NCBI RefSeq assembly: GCF_002931555.1
Contig: NZ_PSTZ01000001.1
Location: forward strand, 248,001 to 312,000
Direction of reading: 5' to 3'
Source of the DNA: Pseudoclavibacter sp. RFBB5
GTDB lineage: Bacteria > Actinomycetota > Actinomycetes > Actinomycetales > Microbacteriaceae
Length of the DNA: 64,000 bases
The notes below the pieces were generated by a model. That model saw only the letters and a list, made by a program, of their open reading frames with translations. It had not been told where the DNA came from and made no database searches. This document shows, one piece after another, positions 49,613 to 59,148 of the stretch. The position numbers and the translations under genes are program-made. Position 1 is the stretch's first letter. Every line of letters begins with the position of its first letter.

Positions 49613-51168
49613 CGGGCCGTCTCCTTCTCGCGCAGCTCAGCCGACGTCGGCCAGGCGGTGAACTTATCTGGGCTGTTGCGCCAGCGGATCAACGTCATGA
49701 CCGCGCTCGCGAGCAGCATCACGAGCACAGCGCCCCAGCCGAACACGCCGATGTACCAGAGCGGGTAGCCCTCGTAGCCGTCGACGATGAGCGTCCTGAT
49801 CTGCTCGATGAGCATGTACGTGAGGACGACCGGCGCGATGATGCCCGTCAGCACGAGCCACCACTTGCCGACCTGGAACGTCGACACGGAGTTGAGGTGC
49901 AGCCGCATCTCCTCGCCGCGGCGGGCGACCCAGATGACGCCGACGCAGGTGGCGATGGCGGACGCGATGATGCCGATGTTGTTCGTCCACATGTCGACCG
50001 TGTCCAGGGCGATGAGGCCCGTCGTCGTCGAGAAGAGGAGGATCGAGATGACGGCGCTCACGCTGCCGAGGATGACCGCCGCCTTGCGAGGCGACCAGCC
50101 GAACTTGTCCTGGAACGCTGACGAGACGACCTGCAGGATCGACAGCAGTGAGGTGAATCCCGCCATGACGAGCGACCCGAAGAACAGCGCCCCGAAGATC
50201 TGCCCGCCTGGCATCTCCGAGATGATGGCCGGGAAGGTCACGAACGACAGGATCGGGCCGGTCAGCCCCTCCAGCTCGCCCACCGCGACGTTCTGCTGAT
50301 GCGCCATGAAACCGAGCGTCGCGAAGACGCCGATGCCCGCCAGGATCTCGAACGACGAGTTCGAGAAGGCGACGACGAGTCCCGGGGACGTCATGTTCGA
50401 GCGACGGTTCCGGTAGGACGAGTAGGTCACCATGATGCCGTAGGCGATGGACAGCGAGAAGAAGATCTGGCTGTACGCGGCGATCCAGACGCTCGGGTCG
50501 CCTAGCGCGACCCAGTCGGGTGTGAAGAGTGCGTTGAGCCCATCTGCCGCGCCGTCCAGGAAGAGCGCCCGGACCACGAGGATGAGGAACGAGACGAGCA
50601 GTAGCGGCAGGAAGATGAAGTTAGTGCGTTCGACACCCTTCGCGATGCCCGCCGCGAGCACGAAGATCGTCACTCCCCAGACGGCGACGAGGGGGATCAG
50701 GACCGAGGGCACGAACTGCATCGAGACCCCGGGGTCGCTGAGCTGCAGGAAGTCGCCGGTGAAGAACGCCGCCGGGTCGTCGCCCCAGCCGAGGTTGAAC
50801 GAGAGCACGAAGAAGCTCAGCGCCCAGGCGATGATCGCCGTGTAGTACAGGCCGATCACGAAGCAGATGAAGACCTGGAACCAGCCGAGGCTCTCCATCC
50901 ACTTCGCGACGCGACGGAAGGCGGTCGGTGCGGCCCCGCGCATCCGGTGGCCGATCGCATAGTCGAGGAAGAGGATCGGGATGCCCGCGGTGATGAGCGC
51001 GACGAGGTACGGGATGAGGAACGCGCCCCCGCCGTTCTCATACGCCACCCCCGGGAAGCGCCAGATGTTGCCGAGCCCGACGGCGGAGCCGATGGCGGCG
51101 AGGATGAACCCGGTCTGGCCGGTCCATTGCTCGCGAGGCTTGACCTCGGTTGTTGTGGATGTCGTCAT
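49609..51168 (-). CDS. metP: Sodium-dependent amino-acid transporter, NSS family (MetP-like)
   Basis: 519 aa with about twelve membrane helices. The NSS signature GSAVGLGNIWRFPGVAYENG binds Na+ and substrate in TM1. Helix breaks in TM6/TM8 are seen as FSLSIAYGIMVTYSSY and FVTFPAIISEMPGG. C. glutamicum MetP takes up Met and Ala. The last ~50 residues are a hydrophilic tail ending in RWRNSPDKFTAW. The start is ATG at 51168; two palindromes lie upstream. Confidence 0.9.
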   Translation of the reverse strand: MTTSTTTEVKPREQWTGQTGFILAAIGSAVGLGNIWRFPGVAYENGGGAFLIPYLVALITAGIPILFLDYAIGHRMRGAAPTAFRRVAKWMESLGWFQVFICFVIGLYYTAIIAWALSFFVLSFNLGWGDDPAAFFTGDFLQLSDPGVSMQFVPSVLIPLVAVWGVTIFVLAAGIAKGVERTNFIFLPLLLVSFLILVVRALFLDGAADGLNALFTPDWVALGDPSVWIAAYSQIFFSLSIAYGIMVTYSSYRNRRSNMTSPGLVVAFSNSSFEILAGIGVFATLGFMAHQQNVAVGELEGLTGPILSFVTFPAIISEMPGGQIFGALFFGSLVMAGFTSLLSILQVVSSAFQDKFGWSPRKAAVILGSVSAVISILLFSTTTGLIALDTVDMWTNNIGIIASAIATCVGVIWVARRGEEMRLHLNSVSTFQVGKWWLVLTGIIAPVVLTYMLIEQIRTLIVDGYEGYPLWYIGVFGWGAVLVMLLASAVMTLIRWRNSPDKFTAWPTSAELREKETAR

Positions 51169-51247
51169 TGAGAATCCCCCAAGAGCGTCGTGAGCGGGTG
51201 CGCGTGCGACGACAAGCGCTCTGCTTGCCCGACGAGCCTAGTGAATT

Positions 51248-51261
51248 CGAGGTGCACCTCG
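51248..51261. promoter_or_regulatory. Palindrome upstream of metP
   Basis: Perfect 14-bp palindrome CGAGGTGCACCTCG, 79 nt before the metP ATG. Confidence 0.45.
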
Positions 51262-51273
51262 CATGCCCGGCAT

Positions 51274-51287
51274 CGAATCGTGATTCG
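51274..51287. promoter_or_regulatory. Second palindrome upstream of metP
   Basis: CGAATC-GT-GATTCG, a 14-bp palindrome 12 bp from the other. Together they could form a regulator site for the transporter operon; no regulator is adjacent. Confidence 0.4.
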
Positions 51288-51320
51288 CGACGGGGCGCGG
51301 AACTCTCCGAACGTCGGGCC

Positions 51321-52487
51321 CTAGCGCTCCAGGAGGTGCAGGCGGCTCACCATGCGGAACGCGTCGGCGCGGCCCGCGGCGGCGGCCACGAACTCGTCGA
51401 ACGACGCATCCGCGGAGAAGTGCGCCTCGATGTCGTAGTCGACGAGCACGTCGATCGCAGTGACGAAGCGCTGCTGTGGATCGCGGCCGACCGAGGCGAG
51501 GAGCGGGACGTCGAGCACGTGCCACGTGTCGAAGTCGCGCGCCCACTGCAGGTATTCGAGCGACGACGTCTTCGCGACGAACAGCTCCGCGAACGTCGCC
51601 CAGAGCTCGCGCCCGCGCACGGCCGTCACTTCGAAGGTGCGCCCGCCGAGGTCGAGGCTCGTCGCCTCGGCGGTCGACGGGCGGGTAGTGGTGGATGCGG
51701 CGCTCGGCACGTGAGTCCACGACCCGGTCGCGAATCCCCGGCGCTCGACCGTTGCCGCTCGCGAGCGGCGGTAGTCGAAGTCGCCAGTGAGCTCGACGAC
51801 GTCGAGCTTACGCTCGATGAGCTCGATGCCCGGCTCGAAGATGTGGTGGTAGACGGGGCTCGGGAGGAGGCCCTGTGGCGGGTAGTTCGAGGTCGCGACG
51901 ATCGTGATGCCGTGCTCGAGTGCATACCGCAGCAGGCCGGTGAGCAGCGTCGCGTGGCCGGGGTCGTGCACGTGGAACTCGTCGAACAGCAGCAGGTGAG
52001 CATCGCCGATCAGTTCTTCGACAGCATTCGCGAAGACACTGTCCGAGCCGCGGTTCGCGAAGATGCGGGAGTGCAGCTCGTTGAAGAACGAGTGGAAGTG
52101 GACGCGCAGCTTCCGCTCGATCGGGACCGCGTCGTAGAAGGCATCCAGCAGCCACGACTTGCCGCGGCCCGCCGGCCCCCACAGGTAGAGCCCGCGCGGG
52201 GTCGCCGAATGGGGAGGAGCGGCGGTGGCGTGATCTGCGTCGTCCTCGCCGGGATGGGTCTCCCCGGCCGCACGCGCCTCGCGCTCGACGATCTGCGCGC
52301 CGAGGCCCGCGAGACGCAGGGCGACCATCCGCTGCCCATCGTCAAGCGCGAAGCCGGCCGATGCGGCTGAGGCGACGACGGCTTCGAAGACTCCGGCCGC
52401 CGCTTGGCTCGCTCCCGCCTCAACAGTTTCGGGATGGGCTTCTCGCTTCGGGATGGGAAGCAACCCATCCCGAAGCGAGGAACCCAT
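51321..52487 (-). CDS. zapE: ZapE-like cell-division ATPase (AFG1 family)
   Basis: 388 aa from the first ATG; the true start may be 52328 because a 60-bp palindrome lies in the first codons. Walker A is GLYLWGPAGRGKSWLLDAF, Walker B is LLLFDEFHVHDPGHA, and sensor region IVATSNYPPQGLLP follows. ZapE is an AFG1-family ATPase that associates with the Z-ring in E. coli; the actinobacterial role is less clear. HFHSFFNELH and FHVHDPGHAT are diagnostic of the family. It lies downstream of purL on the same strand with the hairpin between. Confidence 0.82.
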   Translation of the reverse strand: MGSSLRDGLLPIPKREAHPETVEAGASQAAAGVFEAVVASAASAGFALDDGQRMVALRLAGLGAQIVEREARAAGETHPGEDDADHATAAPPHSATPRGLYLWGPAGRGKSWLLDAFYDAVPIERKLRVHFHSFFNELHSRIFANRGSDSVFANAVEELIGDAHLLLFDEFHVHDPGHATLLTGLLRYALEHGITIVATSNYPPQGLLPSPVYHHIFEPGIELIERKLDVVELTGDFDYRRSRAATVERRGFATGSWTHVPSAASTTTRPSTAEATSLDLGGRTFEVTAVRGRELWATFAELFVAKTSSLEYLQWARDFDTWHVLDVPLLASVGRDPQQRFVTAIDVLVDYDIEAHFSADASFDEFVAAAAGRADAFRMVSRLHLLER

Positions 52488-52490
52488 CCC
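52431..52490. repeat. 27-bp arm palindrome (family D)
   Basis: Left arm 52431-52457 and right arm 52464-52490 pair over 25 of 27 positions with a 6-nt loop. It resembles the repeat at 20055-20165. Lying just after the purL stop (52513), it may terminate purL transcription and interrupts or flanks the zapE start. Confidence 0.8.
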
Positions 52491-52512
52491 CAGACTCACG
52501 GCGCGGCGGTCC

Positions 52513-54870
52513 TTAGGAGATCGCAGCCGCGACGGCGGCGGAGATCGGCGCGGAGTTCGGTCCGACGACGTCGCCGAAGCGCTTCGGCAACGTGGCGCCG
52601 CGCGCCTCGGAGAGCTCGGCAAGCGTGAACTCGAAGAGGCCCTGGACCTCGAGCTTCGCGTCGGCACCCATGCCGTCGCTCACGCCGACGCGGGTGACGG
52701 GGAAGTCGCGCGCCTCGCACATCGCCTGGAAGCGCACGTCGTCGTCGTGTGGGACGGAGACGAGGATGCGCCCGGCCGACTCGCTGAACAGCGCGGTAGC
52801 CGCATCCACCCCCTCCTTCTGCATGAGGCCGTCGAGCACGATGCGCGCGCCGACGCCGAAGCGGGTCGAAGACTCGACGATCGCCGCCGCGAGGCCGCCC
52901 TCGGAGAGGTCGTGCGCCGAGGTGAGGAGGCCCTGCTGGCCTGCTCCGATGACGAGGTCGGCGAGTGCCTTCTCGCGCTCGAGGTCGACCTGCGGGGGCA
53001 GCCCGCCGAGGTGACCGTGCACGACGTCGGCCCAGATGGAGCCGGACAGCTCTTCGAGCGTCGTGCCGAGGAGGTAGAGGTTGTCGCCCTCCTCCTGCCA
53101 GCCGGACGGGACGCGGCGGGCCACGTCGTCGATGAGGCCGAGCACGGCGACGACAGGCGTCGGGTGGATGGGCACGTCGCCGGTCTGGTTGTAGAACGAC
53201 ACGTTGCCGCCCGTGACGGGGATGCCGAGCTCGAGGCACGCGTCGGCGAGGCCCTCGACGGCCTGCGCGAACTGCCACATGACCTCGGGGTTCTCGGGGC
53301 TGCCGAAGTTGAGGCAGTCGGAGACGGCGGCTGGGCGTGCACCCGTGGCTGCGACGTTGCGGTACGCCTCGGCGAGGGCGAGCTTGGCGCCCGCGGACGG
53401 GTCGAGCTGCGCGTAGCGGCCGTTGGCGTCGAGGCTGATCGCGAAGCCGAGTCCGGACTCCTCGTCGATGCGCACCATGCCGGCGTCCTCCGGCGTGCCG
53501 AAGGCCGTGTTGCCGAGCACGTAGCGGTCGTACTGCTGCGTGATCCACTCGGGGTCGGCGAGGTTCGCCGACGAGACGAGGGCGAGCACCTGCTCGCGGA
53601 GTTCCTCACCCGACTGCGGGCGGGGGAGCGCGGATGCGGTGTCAGCCTGCAGCGCGTCGATCCATGCCGGGTAGGCGACGGGGCGGTCGTAGACGGGGCC
53701 GTCGATCGCGACGGTGCGCGGGTCGACGTTCACGATCTCCACGCCGCGCCAGTTGATGACGAGGCGGCCGGTGTCGGTGACCTCGCCGAGGACGCTCGTC
53801 TCGACGTCCCACTTGTCGACAATCGCCATGAACGCGTCGAGCTTGTCGGGCGCGACGACCGCCATCATGCGCTCCTGGCTCTCCGACATGAGGATCTCCT
53901 CAGCCGTCAGGTTCGGATCACGCAGGAGCACCTTGTCGAGCTCGATGTACATGCCGCCGTCGCCGGCCGCGGCGAGCTCGCTCGTCGCGCAGGAGATGCC
54001 GGCAGCGCCCAGGTCCTGGATGCCCTCGACGACCTTCTCGCGGAACAGCTCGAGGCAGCACTCGATGAGCACCTTCTCGGCGAACGGGTCGCCGACCTGG
54101 ACGGCGGGGCGCTTCGTGGGGCCCTTCTCGTCGAACGAGTCGGAGGCGAGGATGGAGGCGCCGCCGATGCCGTCGCCACCCGTGCGGGCGCCGAAGAGCA
54201 CCACCTTGTTGCCGGCGCCGCGCGCGTTCGCGAGGTGCAGGTCCTCGTGGCGGAGCACGCCGACCGCGAGGGCGTTGACGAGCGGGTTCGCCTGGTAGAC
54301 GCTGTCGAACCACGTCTCGCCGCCGATGTTCGGCAGGCCGAGGCAGTTGCCGTAGAAGGAGATGCCGCTCGTGACGCCATGCACGACCCGCGCCGTGTCG
54401 GCTTCGTCGATGGCGCCGAAGCGCAGCGCATCCATGACCGCGACCGGGCGGGCACCCATCGAGATGATGTCGCGGACGATGCCGCCGACACCGGTCGCGG
54501 CTCCCTGGAACGGCTCGATGTAGGAGGGGTGGTTGTGCGACTCGACCTTGAAGGTCACCGCCCAGCCCTCGCCGGCGTCGATGACGCCCGCGTTCTCGCC
54601 CATGCCGACCATGAGGTTCTTCTTCATCTCGTCGGAGACCTTCTGGCCGAACTGGCGCAGGTAGTTCTTCGAGGACTTGTAGGAGCAGTGCTCCGACCAC
54701 ATGACGGAGTACATGGCCAGCTCGCCCGACGTGGGGCGGCGGCCGAGGATCTCGCGGATCTTGTCGTACTCGTCGGGCTTCAGTCCGAGGGCGCCGTACG
54801 GCTGCTCCTTCTCGGGAGTCGCCTTCGCGTTGTCGACGGTGTCTGGCACGTGGGTGGTCTGGCTGCTCAC
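52513..54870 (-). CDS. purL: Phosphoribosylformylglycinamidine synthase II (small-type PurL)
   Basis: 785 aa, the length of the PurQ/PurS-dependent PurL. It converts FGAR to FGAM in purine synthesis with ATP and glutamine-derived ammonia. [15 protein letters not shown] near the N-terminus, the [23 protein letters not shown] block and [15 protein letters not shown] are intact; [19 protein letters not shown] is the structural ATP site. Start is GTG with AGAAGGAG upstream. purQ and purS are not in the window and are expected nearby. Confidence 0.95.
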   Translation of the reverse strand: MSSQTTHVPDTVDNAKATPEKEQPYGALGLKPDEYDKIREILGRRPTSGELAMYSVMWSEHCSYKSSKNYLRQFGQKVSDEMKKNLMVGMGENAGVIDAGEGWAVTFKVESHNHPSYIEPFQGAATGVGGIVRDIISMGARPVAVMDALRFGAIDEADTARVVHGVTSGISFYGNCLGLPNIGGETWFDSVYQANPLVNALAVGVLRHEDLHLANARGAGNKVVLFGARTGGDGIGGASILASDSFDEKGPTKRPAVQVGDPFAEKVLIECCLELFREKVVEGIQDLGAAGISCATSELAAAGDGGMYIELDKVLLRDPNLTAEEILMSESQERMMAVVAPDKLDAFMAIVDKWDVETSVLGEVTDTGRLVINWRGVEIVNVDPRTVAIDGPVYDRPVAYPAWIDALQADTASALPRPQSGEELREQVLALVSSANLADPEWITQQYDRYVLGNTAFGTPEDAGMVRIDEESGLGFAISLDANGRYAQLDPSAGAKLALAEAYRNVAATGARPAAVSDCLNFGSPENPEVMWQFAQAVEGLADACLELGIPVTGGNVSFYNQTGDVPIHPTPVVAVLGLIDDVARRVPSGWQEEGDNLYLLGTTLEELSGSIWADVVHGHLGGLPPQVDLEREKALADLVIGAGQQGLLTSAHDLSEGGLAAAIVESSTRFGVGARIVLDGLMQKEGVDAATALFSESAGRILVSVPHDDDVRFQAMCEARDFPVTRVGVSDGMGADAKLEVQGLFEFTLAELSEARGATLPKRFGDVVGPNSAPISAAVAAAIS

Positions 54871-55003
54871 TGGCGAGGCTCCTTCTGGCGGCGCGATGCG
54901 GAGAAGTCGGGGCGTGTCCGCACCGGACGAGTCTACGGCGTTCGGGGGCGCCCGCGCGAAGGGGTGTGGATGGACGCTGGCGGCGCGGCCCGTCGCGGGG
55001 CTG

Positions 55004-55807
55004 TTAGACCAGCCGCACGTCGCAGCCGGCCGAGCGCAGTGCCTCGACGTCGCCCGCGTCTGCCTCGGTGCCCGTGATGAGGCTCTCGAACTCGTCGAGG
55101 CCGCCGATCACGCCGACGTGGGCGCGGCCGAGCTTGCTGGCGTCGGCGACGACCACCGAGCGGTCGGCTGCGTGGAGCATGGCCCGCTTGAGCTCGGACT
55201 CCGGCAGGTTCACGTTGGTGACGCCCGCGCCGACCTGCACGCCCGTGCAGCCGATGACGGCCAGGTCGGTGTGGATGCGCTCGAGCATCGCGGACGCGTA
55301 GGGCGCGACGAGCGAGTGCTGCAGCGGGCGCAGGGTGCCGCCGGTCACGACGACCGTGAAGCGGGGGATGGCCGACTCGAGGGCGAGCGCGATCGAGAGG
55401 CCGTTCGTGATGATGACGACGTCGTCGAGATCCTCCCGCGCGAGCAGGGCCTCGGCGACGGCCGTGGTCGTCGTCCCGACGTCGAGGAGCACGCTGGAGC
55501 CGCTCGTGACGAGGGCTGCCGCGGCGGTGCCGATGCGGCGCTTCTCGTCTGCGGCACTCTGCTGCGCGGTCTCGAAGGAGGTCTCGAGGCCGGCGGGCCC
55601 GTGGCCGAAGATCGCACCGCCGTGGACCCGCCCGAGGATCCCCGCACGCTCGAGCGCCGTGAGGTCGGAGCGGACCGTGACCTCTGAGACGCCGAGCTCG
55701 CGGCTCAGGTCAGCGACCCTGGCGAAGCCGGTACGTTTGACGAGCGCGACCACGTCGGCTCTGCGCGCCTCCGCGGGGCGGTCTGGGGTCGTCTCGTTGT
55801 TCACCAC
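55004..55807 (-). CDS. DeoR-family sugar-metabolism repressor
   Basis: 267 aa. HTH at ~15-60: [20 protein letters not shown]. The C-terminal DeoR sugar-phosphate domain has [29 protein letters not shown] and the VVADASKLG closing block. The start (GTG 55807 or 55804) follows TAAGCT (55815-55820) by 7 nt, so it is leaderless. It is divergent from galT across a palindromic operator, so it probably controls galTK and itself, with a phosphorylated galactose intermediate as signal. Confidence 0.9.
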   Translation of the reverse strand: MVNNETTPDRPAEARRADVVALVKRTGFARVADLSRELGVSEVTVRSDLTALERAGILGRVHGGAIFGHGPAGLETSFETAQQSAADEKRRIGTAAAALVTSGSSVLLDVGTTTTAVAEALLAREDLDDVVIITNGLSIALALESAIPRFTVVVTGGTLRPLQHSLVAPYASAMLERIHTDLAVIGCTGVQVGAGVTNVNLPESELKRAMLHAADRSVVVADASKLGRAHVGVIGGLDEFESLITGTEADAGDVEALRSAGCDVRLV

Positions 55808-55843
55808 GATCCACAGCTTACGCCTTCGCAAGCAGATTGGCGC

Positions 55844-55874
55844 TTGACTTTCGAAAACGAAAGTGGCGTAATCG
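55844..55874 (+). promoter_or_regulatory. galTK promoter with palindromic DeoR operator
   Basis: TTGACT (-35, 55844-55849) is followed 17 bp later by CGTAAT (55867-55872). An 18-bp perfect palindrome, ACTTTCG-AAAA-CGAAAGT (55847-55864), overlaps the -35 and spacer. The galT GTG lies 6 nt after the -10. This site form (TTTCG...CGAAA) is common for DeoR-type regulators; the divergent regulator gene starts 40 bp away. Confidence 0.65.
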
Positions 55875-55878
55875 GAGC

Positions 55879-57009
55879 GTGCACTCCCTCACCAACAACA
55901 TCGTCAAGCGCGAGACGCTCCTCTCTGACGGTCGCGAGCTCATCTACTTCGACGACGCCGACACGACCCTCGACCCCGAGCGCGCGCTCGACAGTCGCAT
56001 CCCTGCCGATCGTCCGCCGGTCGCCGAGATGCGCCAGGACCCGCTCACCGGTGAGTGGATCTCGATCGCCGCGGCGCGCCAGAACCGCGTCATGCTGCCG
56101 CCCAAGCACCTCGACCCCCTGGCGCCTTCGAGCCCGGCGAACCTCACCGAGGTGCCGAGCAACTACGACGTGGCCGTGTTCGAGAACAAGTCGCCCTCCT
56201 TCGGCCCGACGCTCGCCGGCGACGGCTTCAGCCCCGAGGGCGAGCTCGAGGAACTCGCATCCCTTGGCCTCGGCCGCACGAAGCCGTCGATCGGCCGATG
56301 CGAGGTCGTCTGCTTCAGCCCCGAATCAGAGGGGTCGTTCGCCTCGCTCTCGCTCTCGCGCGCTCGCACGGTCGTCGAGGCATGGGCTGACCGCACCGCC
56401 GCGCTCTCGCAGCTGCCCGGCGTGCAGCAGGTCTTCCCGTTCGAGAACCGCGGCAAGGACATCGGCGTCACGCTGCACCACCCGCACGGCCAGATCTACT
56501 CGTACCCCTACGTCACGCCGCGCACTGCTGCGCTCATCCGCTCTGTCGAGAAGTACGGGCCGACGCTCTTCCAGGACATCCTCGACTTCGAGCAGGCCTC
56601 CGAGCGGATGCTCATCCGCGGCGAGCACGTCACGTTCTTCGTGCCCTTCGCCGCGCGGTGGCCGCTCGAGGTGCACATGCTCCCGCACCGCCACGTCGCC
56701 GACCTCGCCGAGACGACGCCGGAGGAGCGCGACGAGATCGCCCGCGAGTACCGCCGCGTGCTGCGCGCCCTCGACGCGATTTACGACACCCCGACCCCCT
56801 ACATCGCCGCGTGGCACCAGGCGCCCGTCAACTCGCATCGGGATGACGTCAGGCTCATGCTGCAGATCACCTCGCCTCGGCGTGCGGAGGACAAGCTCAA
56901 GTTCCTCGCCGGTTCCGAGTCGGCGATGGGGGCCTTCATCGGCGACGTCCCGCCTGAAGCCACGGCGGGCCTCCTGCGCGCGGCGCTCGCGAAGGTGGAC
57001 GCAGCGTGA
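55879..57009 (+). CDS. galT: Galactose-1-phosphate uridylyltransferase
   Basis: 376 aa. GalT swaps UMP between UDP-glucose and galactose 1-phosphate in the Leloir pathway. The catalytic HPHGQ motif is present (VTLHHPHGQIYSY, ~200), with the N-terminal MRQDPLTGEWISIAA Leloir block and the metal region FVPFAARWPLEVHMLPHRH. It starts with GTG behind the operator-promoter and overlaps galK by 4 nt. Confidence 0.95.
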   Translation: MHSLTNNIVKRETLLSDGRELIYFDDADTTLDPERALDSRIPADRPPVAEMRQDPLTGEWISIAAARQNRVMLPPKHLDPLAPSSPANLTEVPSNYDVAVFENKSPSFGPTLAGDGFSPEGELEELASLGLGRTKPSIGRCEVVCFSPESEGSFASLSLSRARTVVEAWADRTAALSQLPGVQQVFPFENRGKDIGVTLHHPHGQIYSYPYVTPRTAALIRSVEKYGPTLFQDILDFEQASERMLIRGEHVTFFVPFAARWPLEVHMLPHRHVADLAETTPEERDEIAREYRRVLRALDAIYDTPTPYIAAWHQAPVNSHRDDVRLMLQITSPRRAEDKLKFLAGSESAMGAFIGDVPPEATAGLLRAALAKVDAA

Positions 57010-58169
57010 CCCGGCCAGAGCTGGCGACGGCGGCGACGGATGCGTTCGCGCGCATCCACGGCGGCGCGCCAGACGGCCTGTGGTCGTCGCCGGGTCGAGT
57101 GAACCTGATCGGCGAGCACACCGACTACAACGAGGGCTTCGTGTTCCCGTTCGCGATCAACCGGCACACGGTGGTCGCCGCGAGGCTGCGCGACGACCGG
57201 ATGGTCCGCGTCTCGAGCGGCCTCCGCGACGGCGTCGAGGAGGTCGCCATCGACGATCTGGCGCCGGATGCGCTCGGCGGCTGGTCCGCGTACGCGCTCG
57301 GGGTCATCTGGGCCGCGGGCCAGCTGGGCACCGACCTCAGCGAAGCCCGGGGGCTCGACCTGCACGTCGAGTCGGATGTGCCCCTCGGGGCAGGGCTGTC
57401 CTCATCCGCCGCCCTCGAGGGGGCCGTTGCGGTCGCGATCGACGAGCTGTGGGGCCTCGGGCTCGACCGCCGGACACTCGCTCGCATCGGGCGCCTCGCC
57501 GAGAACGAGGCCGTCGGCGCCCCGACCGGGATCATGGACCAGTCGGCGGTGCTGCTCGGCCAGCGCGACTCGGGTGTGCTGCTCGACTGCCGGTCGCTCG
57601 AGTCGACCATCGTGCCGCTCGCGTTCGAGGCGCAGGGGCTCGCGGTGCTCGTCATCGACACCCGCGTCGAGCATGCCCACGCGAACGGCGGCTACGCCGA
57701 ACGGCGAGCCTCTTGCGAGCGCGGGGCTGCGGGGCTGGGCGTCTCATCGCTGCGCGACGTGGCCGTCGACGACCTGGAGCGCGCCGAGCAGGTCCTGGAT
57801 GAGGAGACGTTCCGCCGGGTGCGGCACATCGTCACCGAGAACGCAAGGGTTCTTGCCGTCGTGGACGCGCTCCGCGACAGTGGCCCGCGCAGCATCGGCC
57901 CGCTGCTCGCCGAGTCCCACGCATCGATGCGCGACGATTTCGAGATCTCCGTGCCGGAACTCGACCTCGCGGTATCGACGGCCGTCGCTGCAGGTGCCAT
58001 CGGCTCGCGCATGACGGGCGGCGGCTTCGGGGGAGCGGCCATCGCGCTCGTGGAACGCGACGACCTCGCCTCCATCTCGCAGCGCATCCACGAGGCCTTT
58101 GCCGCCGCGGGGTTCACGGAGCCGGCGACGTTCGAGGTGCTCCCCTCCCAGGGCGCTACCCGCGTCTGA
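57006..58169 (+). CDS. galK: Galactokinase
   Basis: 387 aa GHMP kinase. GRVNLIGEHTDYNEGFV (residues ~29-45) is the galactokinase signature and binds sugar, PLGAGLSSSAALEGA is the ATP loop, and GSRMTGGGFGGAAIAL closes the active site. It phosphorylates galactose at C1. GTG start overlaps the galT stop (GTGA). galE is not in the window. Confidence 0.95.
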   Translation: MTRPELATAATDAFARIHGGAPDGLWSSPGRVNLIGEHTDYNEGFVFPFAINRHTVVAARLRDDRMVRVSSGLRDGVEEVAIDDLAPDALGGWSAYALGVIWAAGQLGTDLSEARGLDLHVESDVPLGAGLSSSAALEGAVAVAIDELWGLGLDRRTLARIGRLAENEAVGAPTGIMDQSAVLLGQRDSGVLLDCRSLESTIVPLAFEAQGLAVLVIDTRVEHAHANGGYAERRASCERGAAGLGVSSLRDVAVDDLERAEQVLDEETFRRVRHIVTENARVLAVVDALRDSGPRSIGPLLAESHASMRDDFEISVPELDLAVSTAVAAGAIGSRMTGGGFGGAAIALVERDDLASISQRIHEAFAAAGFTEPATFEVLPSQGATRV

Positions 58170-58337
58170 GCCGCGCCCCGACGCCCGCTGGCTCCTGCCC
58201 GGCTGGCTCCTCCGCTCCAGCTCGTCTAGCGGAGCCGCTTGCCAGACCTGGGCCTTGCGCATCCGCTGCAGGTTGAGCGGCTGCGCTTGCCACAGGTCTG
58301 ATGCCTTGCCGGGACTTCTCGGCGCAGACGTCGGGCT

Positions 58338-58369
58338 CGCGCATCCGCTCGCCGGAAAGCGGATGCGCG
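58338..58369. terminator. Hairpin between galK and GyrI-like gene
   Basis: Perfect 12-bp inverted repeat (58338-58349/58358-58369), loop CGCCGGAA. It lies between two convergent genes. Confidence 0.65.
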
Positions 58370-58400
58370 CGGCCCAGGTCTGCGGCTCGGGCGCCCGCTG

Positions 58401-58916
58401 CTACTCGTGCGGGGCGAGCGACACGATGAGGTCGGTGCGCAGGTCGTCGGGGTTCATGTCGGGGCTCGGCTCGGTGACGTAGATCTCCACCATCGAACCG
58501 GGGGCCTCGCCGGAGTCGGCGACATCCTGCATCAGGCGACCCCATGATTCGCCGAGGCCATCGAACGAGCCGAGGTGCGTGGCACCGGCCGCCGGACCGG
58601 CTGGCAACCAGGAATTCTGGATGGCGATGTCGCCGACGATGATCTTCTCCCGCACCGACTCGGTGACGGGGAAGCCGATCTCCACGTCGAAGGTCTGCGA
58701 CGGGTCGCCGTGGTAGACGGCCAGCGCGGGCCCCGCCGGATGCACTTTGTCGGCCCCGATCGCTGCGCCCATCGCCTGGAACGTCGTGTCGAACAGCGCG
58801 CGCAGGTCGCCCATGCTGACGTTGTCGTAGCGCGCGACCGCCAGGGGGACGGCGGTCAGCTCGAAGCGCTCGACGCCTTGGCGGGGCGATTCGGGCAGCG
58901 GAAGTGTCTCTGGCAT
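58401..58916 (-). CDS. GyrI-like small-molecule-binding protein
   Basis: 171 aa, a stand-alone GyrI-like/effector domain. VPLAVARYDNVSMGDLRALFD, PALAVYHGDPSQTFDVEIGFPV and EAPGSMVEIYVTEPSPD mark the fold. Stand-alone members can bind drugs or hydrolyse cyclopropanoid toxins. GAGGAGG lies 6 nt before the ATG. The gene lacks a DNA-binding domain, unlike the MerR protein at 48066. Divergent from the permease gene. Confidence 0.85.
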   Translation of the reverse strand: MPETLPLPESPRQGVERFELTAVPLAVARYDNVSMGDLRALFDTTFQAMGAAIGADKVHPAGPALAVYHGDPSQTFDVEIGFPVTESVREKIIVGDIAIQNSWLPAGPAAGATHLGSFDGLGESWGRLMQDVADSGEAPGSMVEIYVTEPSPDMNPDDLRTDLIVSLAPHE

Positions 58917-59067
58917 GGTGTCCTCCTCGACGTCCCGCGCAGGCGGGAGCAGATGCTTGACGCCAACCTAGGGCAAGCAGCCGTATGCTGACGCCAGGTT
59001 CGGTGTTCTCGCGGGAACTTCTCCACAAGGACCGGAACTCGACGCGCTCGGTGCGCGGCCGAGGCGC

Positions 59068-59073
59068 TACGAT
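59068..59073 (+). promoter_or_regulatory. -10 box of the amino-acid permease gene
   Basis: TACGAT at 59068-59073 in the divergent region, with a ~70-nt leader to the preferred ATG at 59149. No strong -35 is visible. Confidence 0.4.
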
Positions 59074-59148
59074 CGCGCAGGTGACGCGCCGGCGCAGGAG
59101 ACGGTCGGGTGGATGCGCCACCGGAACCACGAGAGACACGAGCTGCGC

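Noticed and set aside
51169-51320. SAM or other riboswitch upstream of metP
   Set aside because: Only two short palindromes are seen; no multi-helix riboswitch core or conserved loops could be recognised.
52453-58262. Very long antisense frames opposite purL, galT and galK
   Set aside because: Codon-position GC bias and domain matches belong to the sense genes; the antisense frames are GC-rich shadows.
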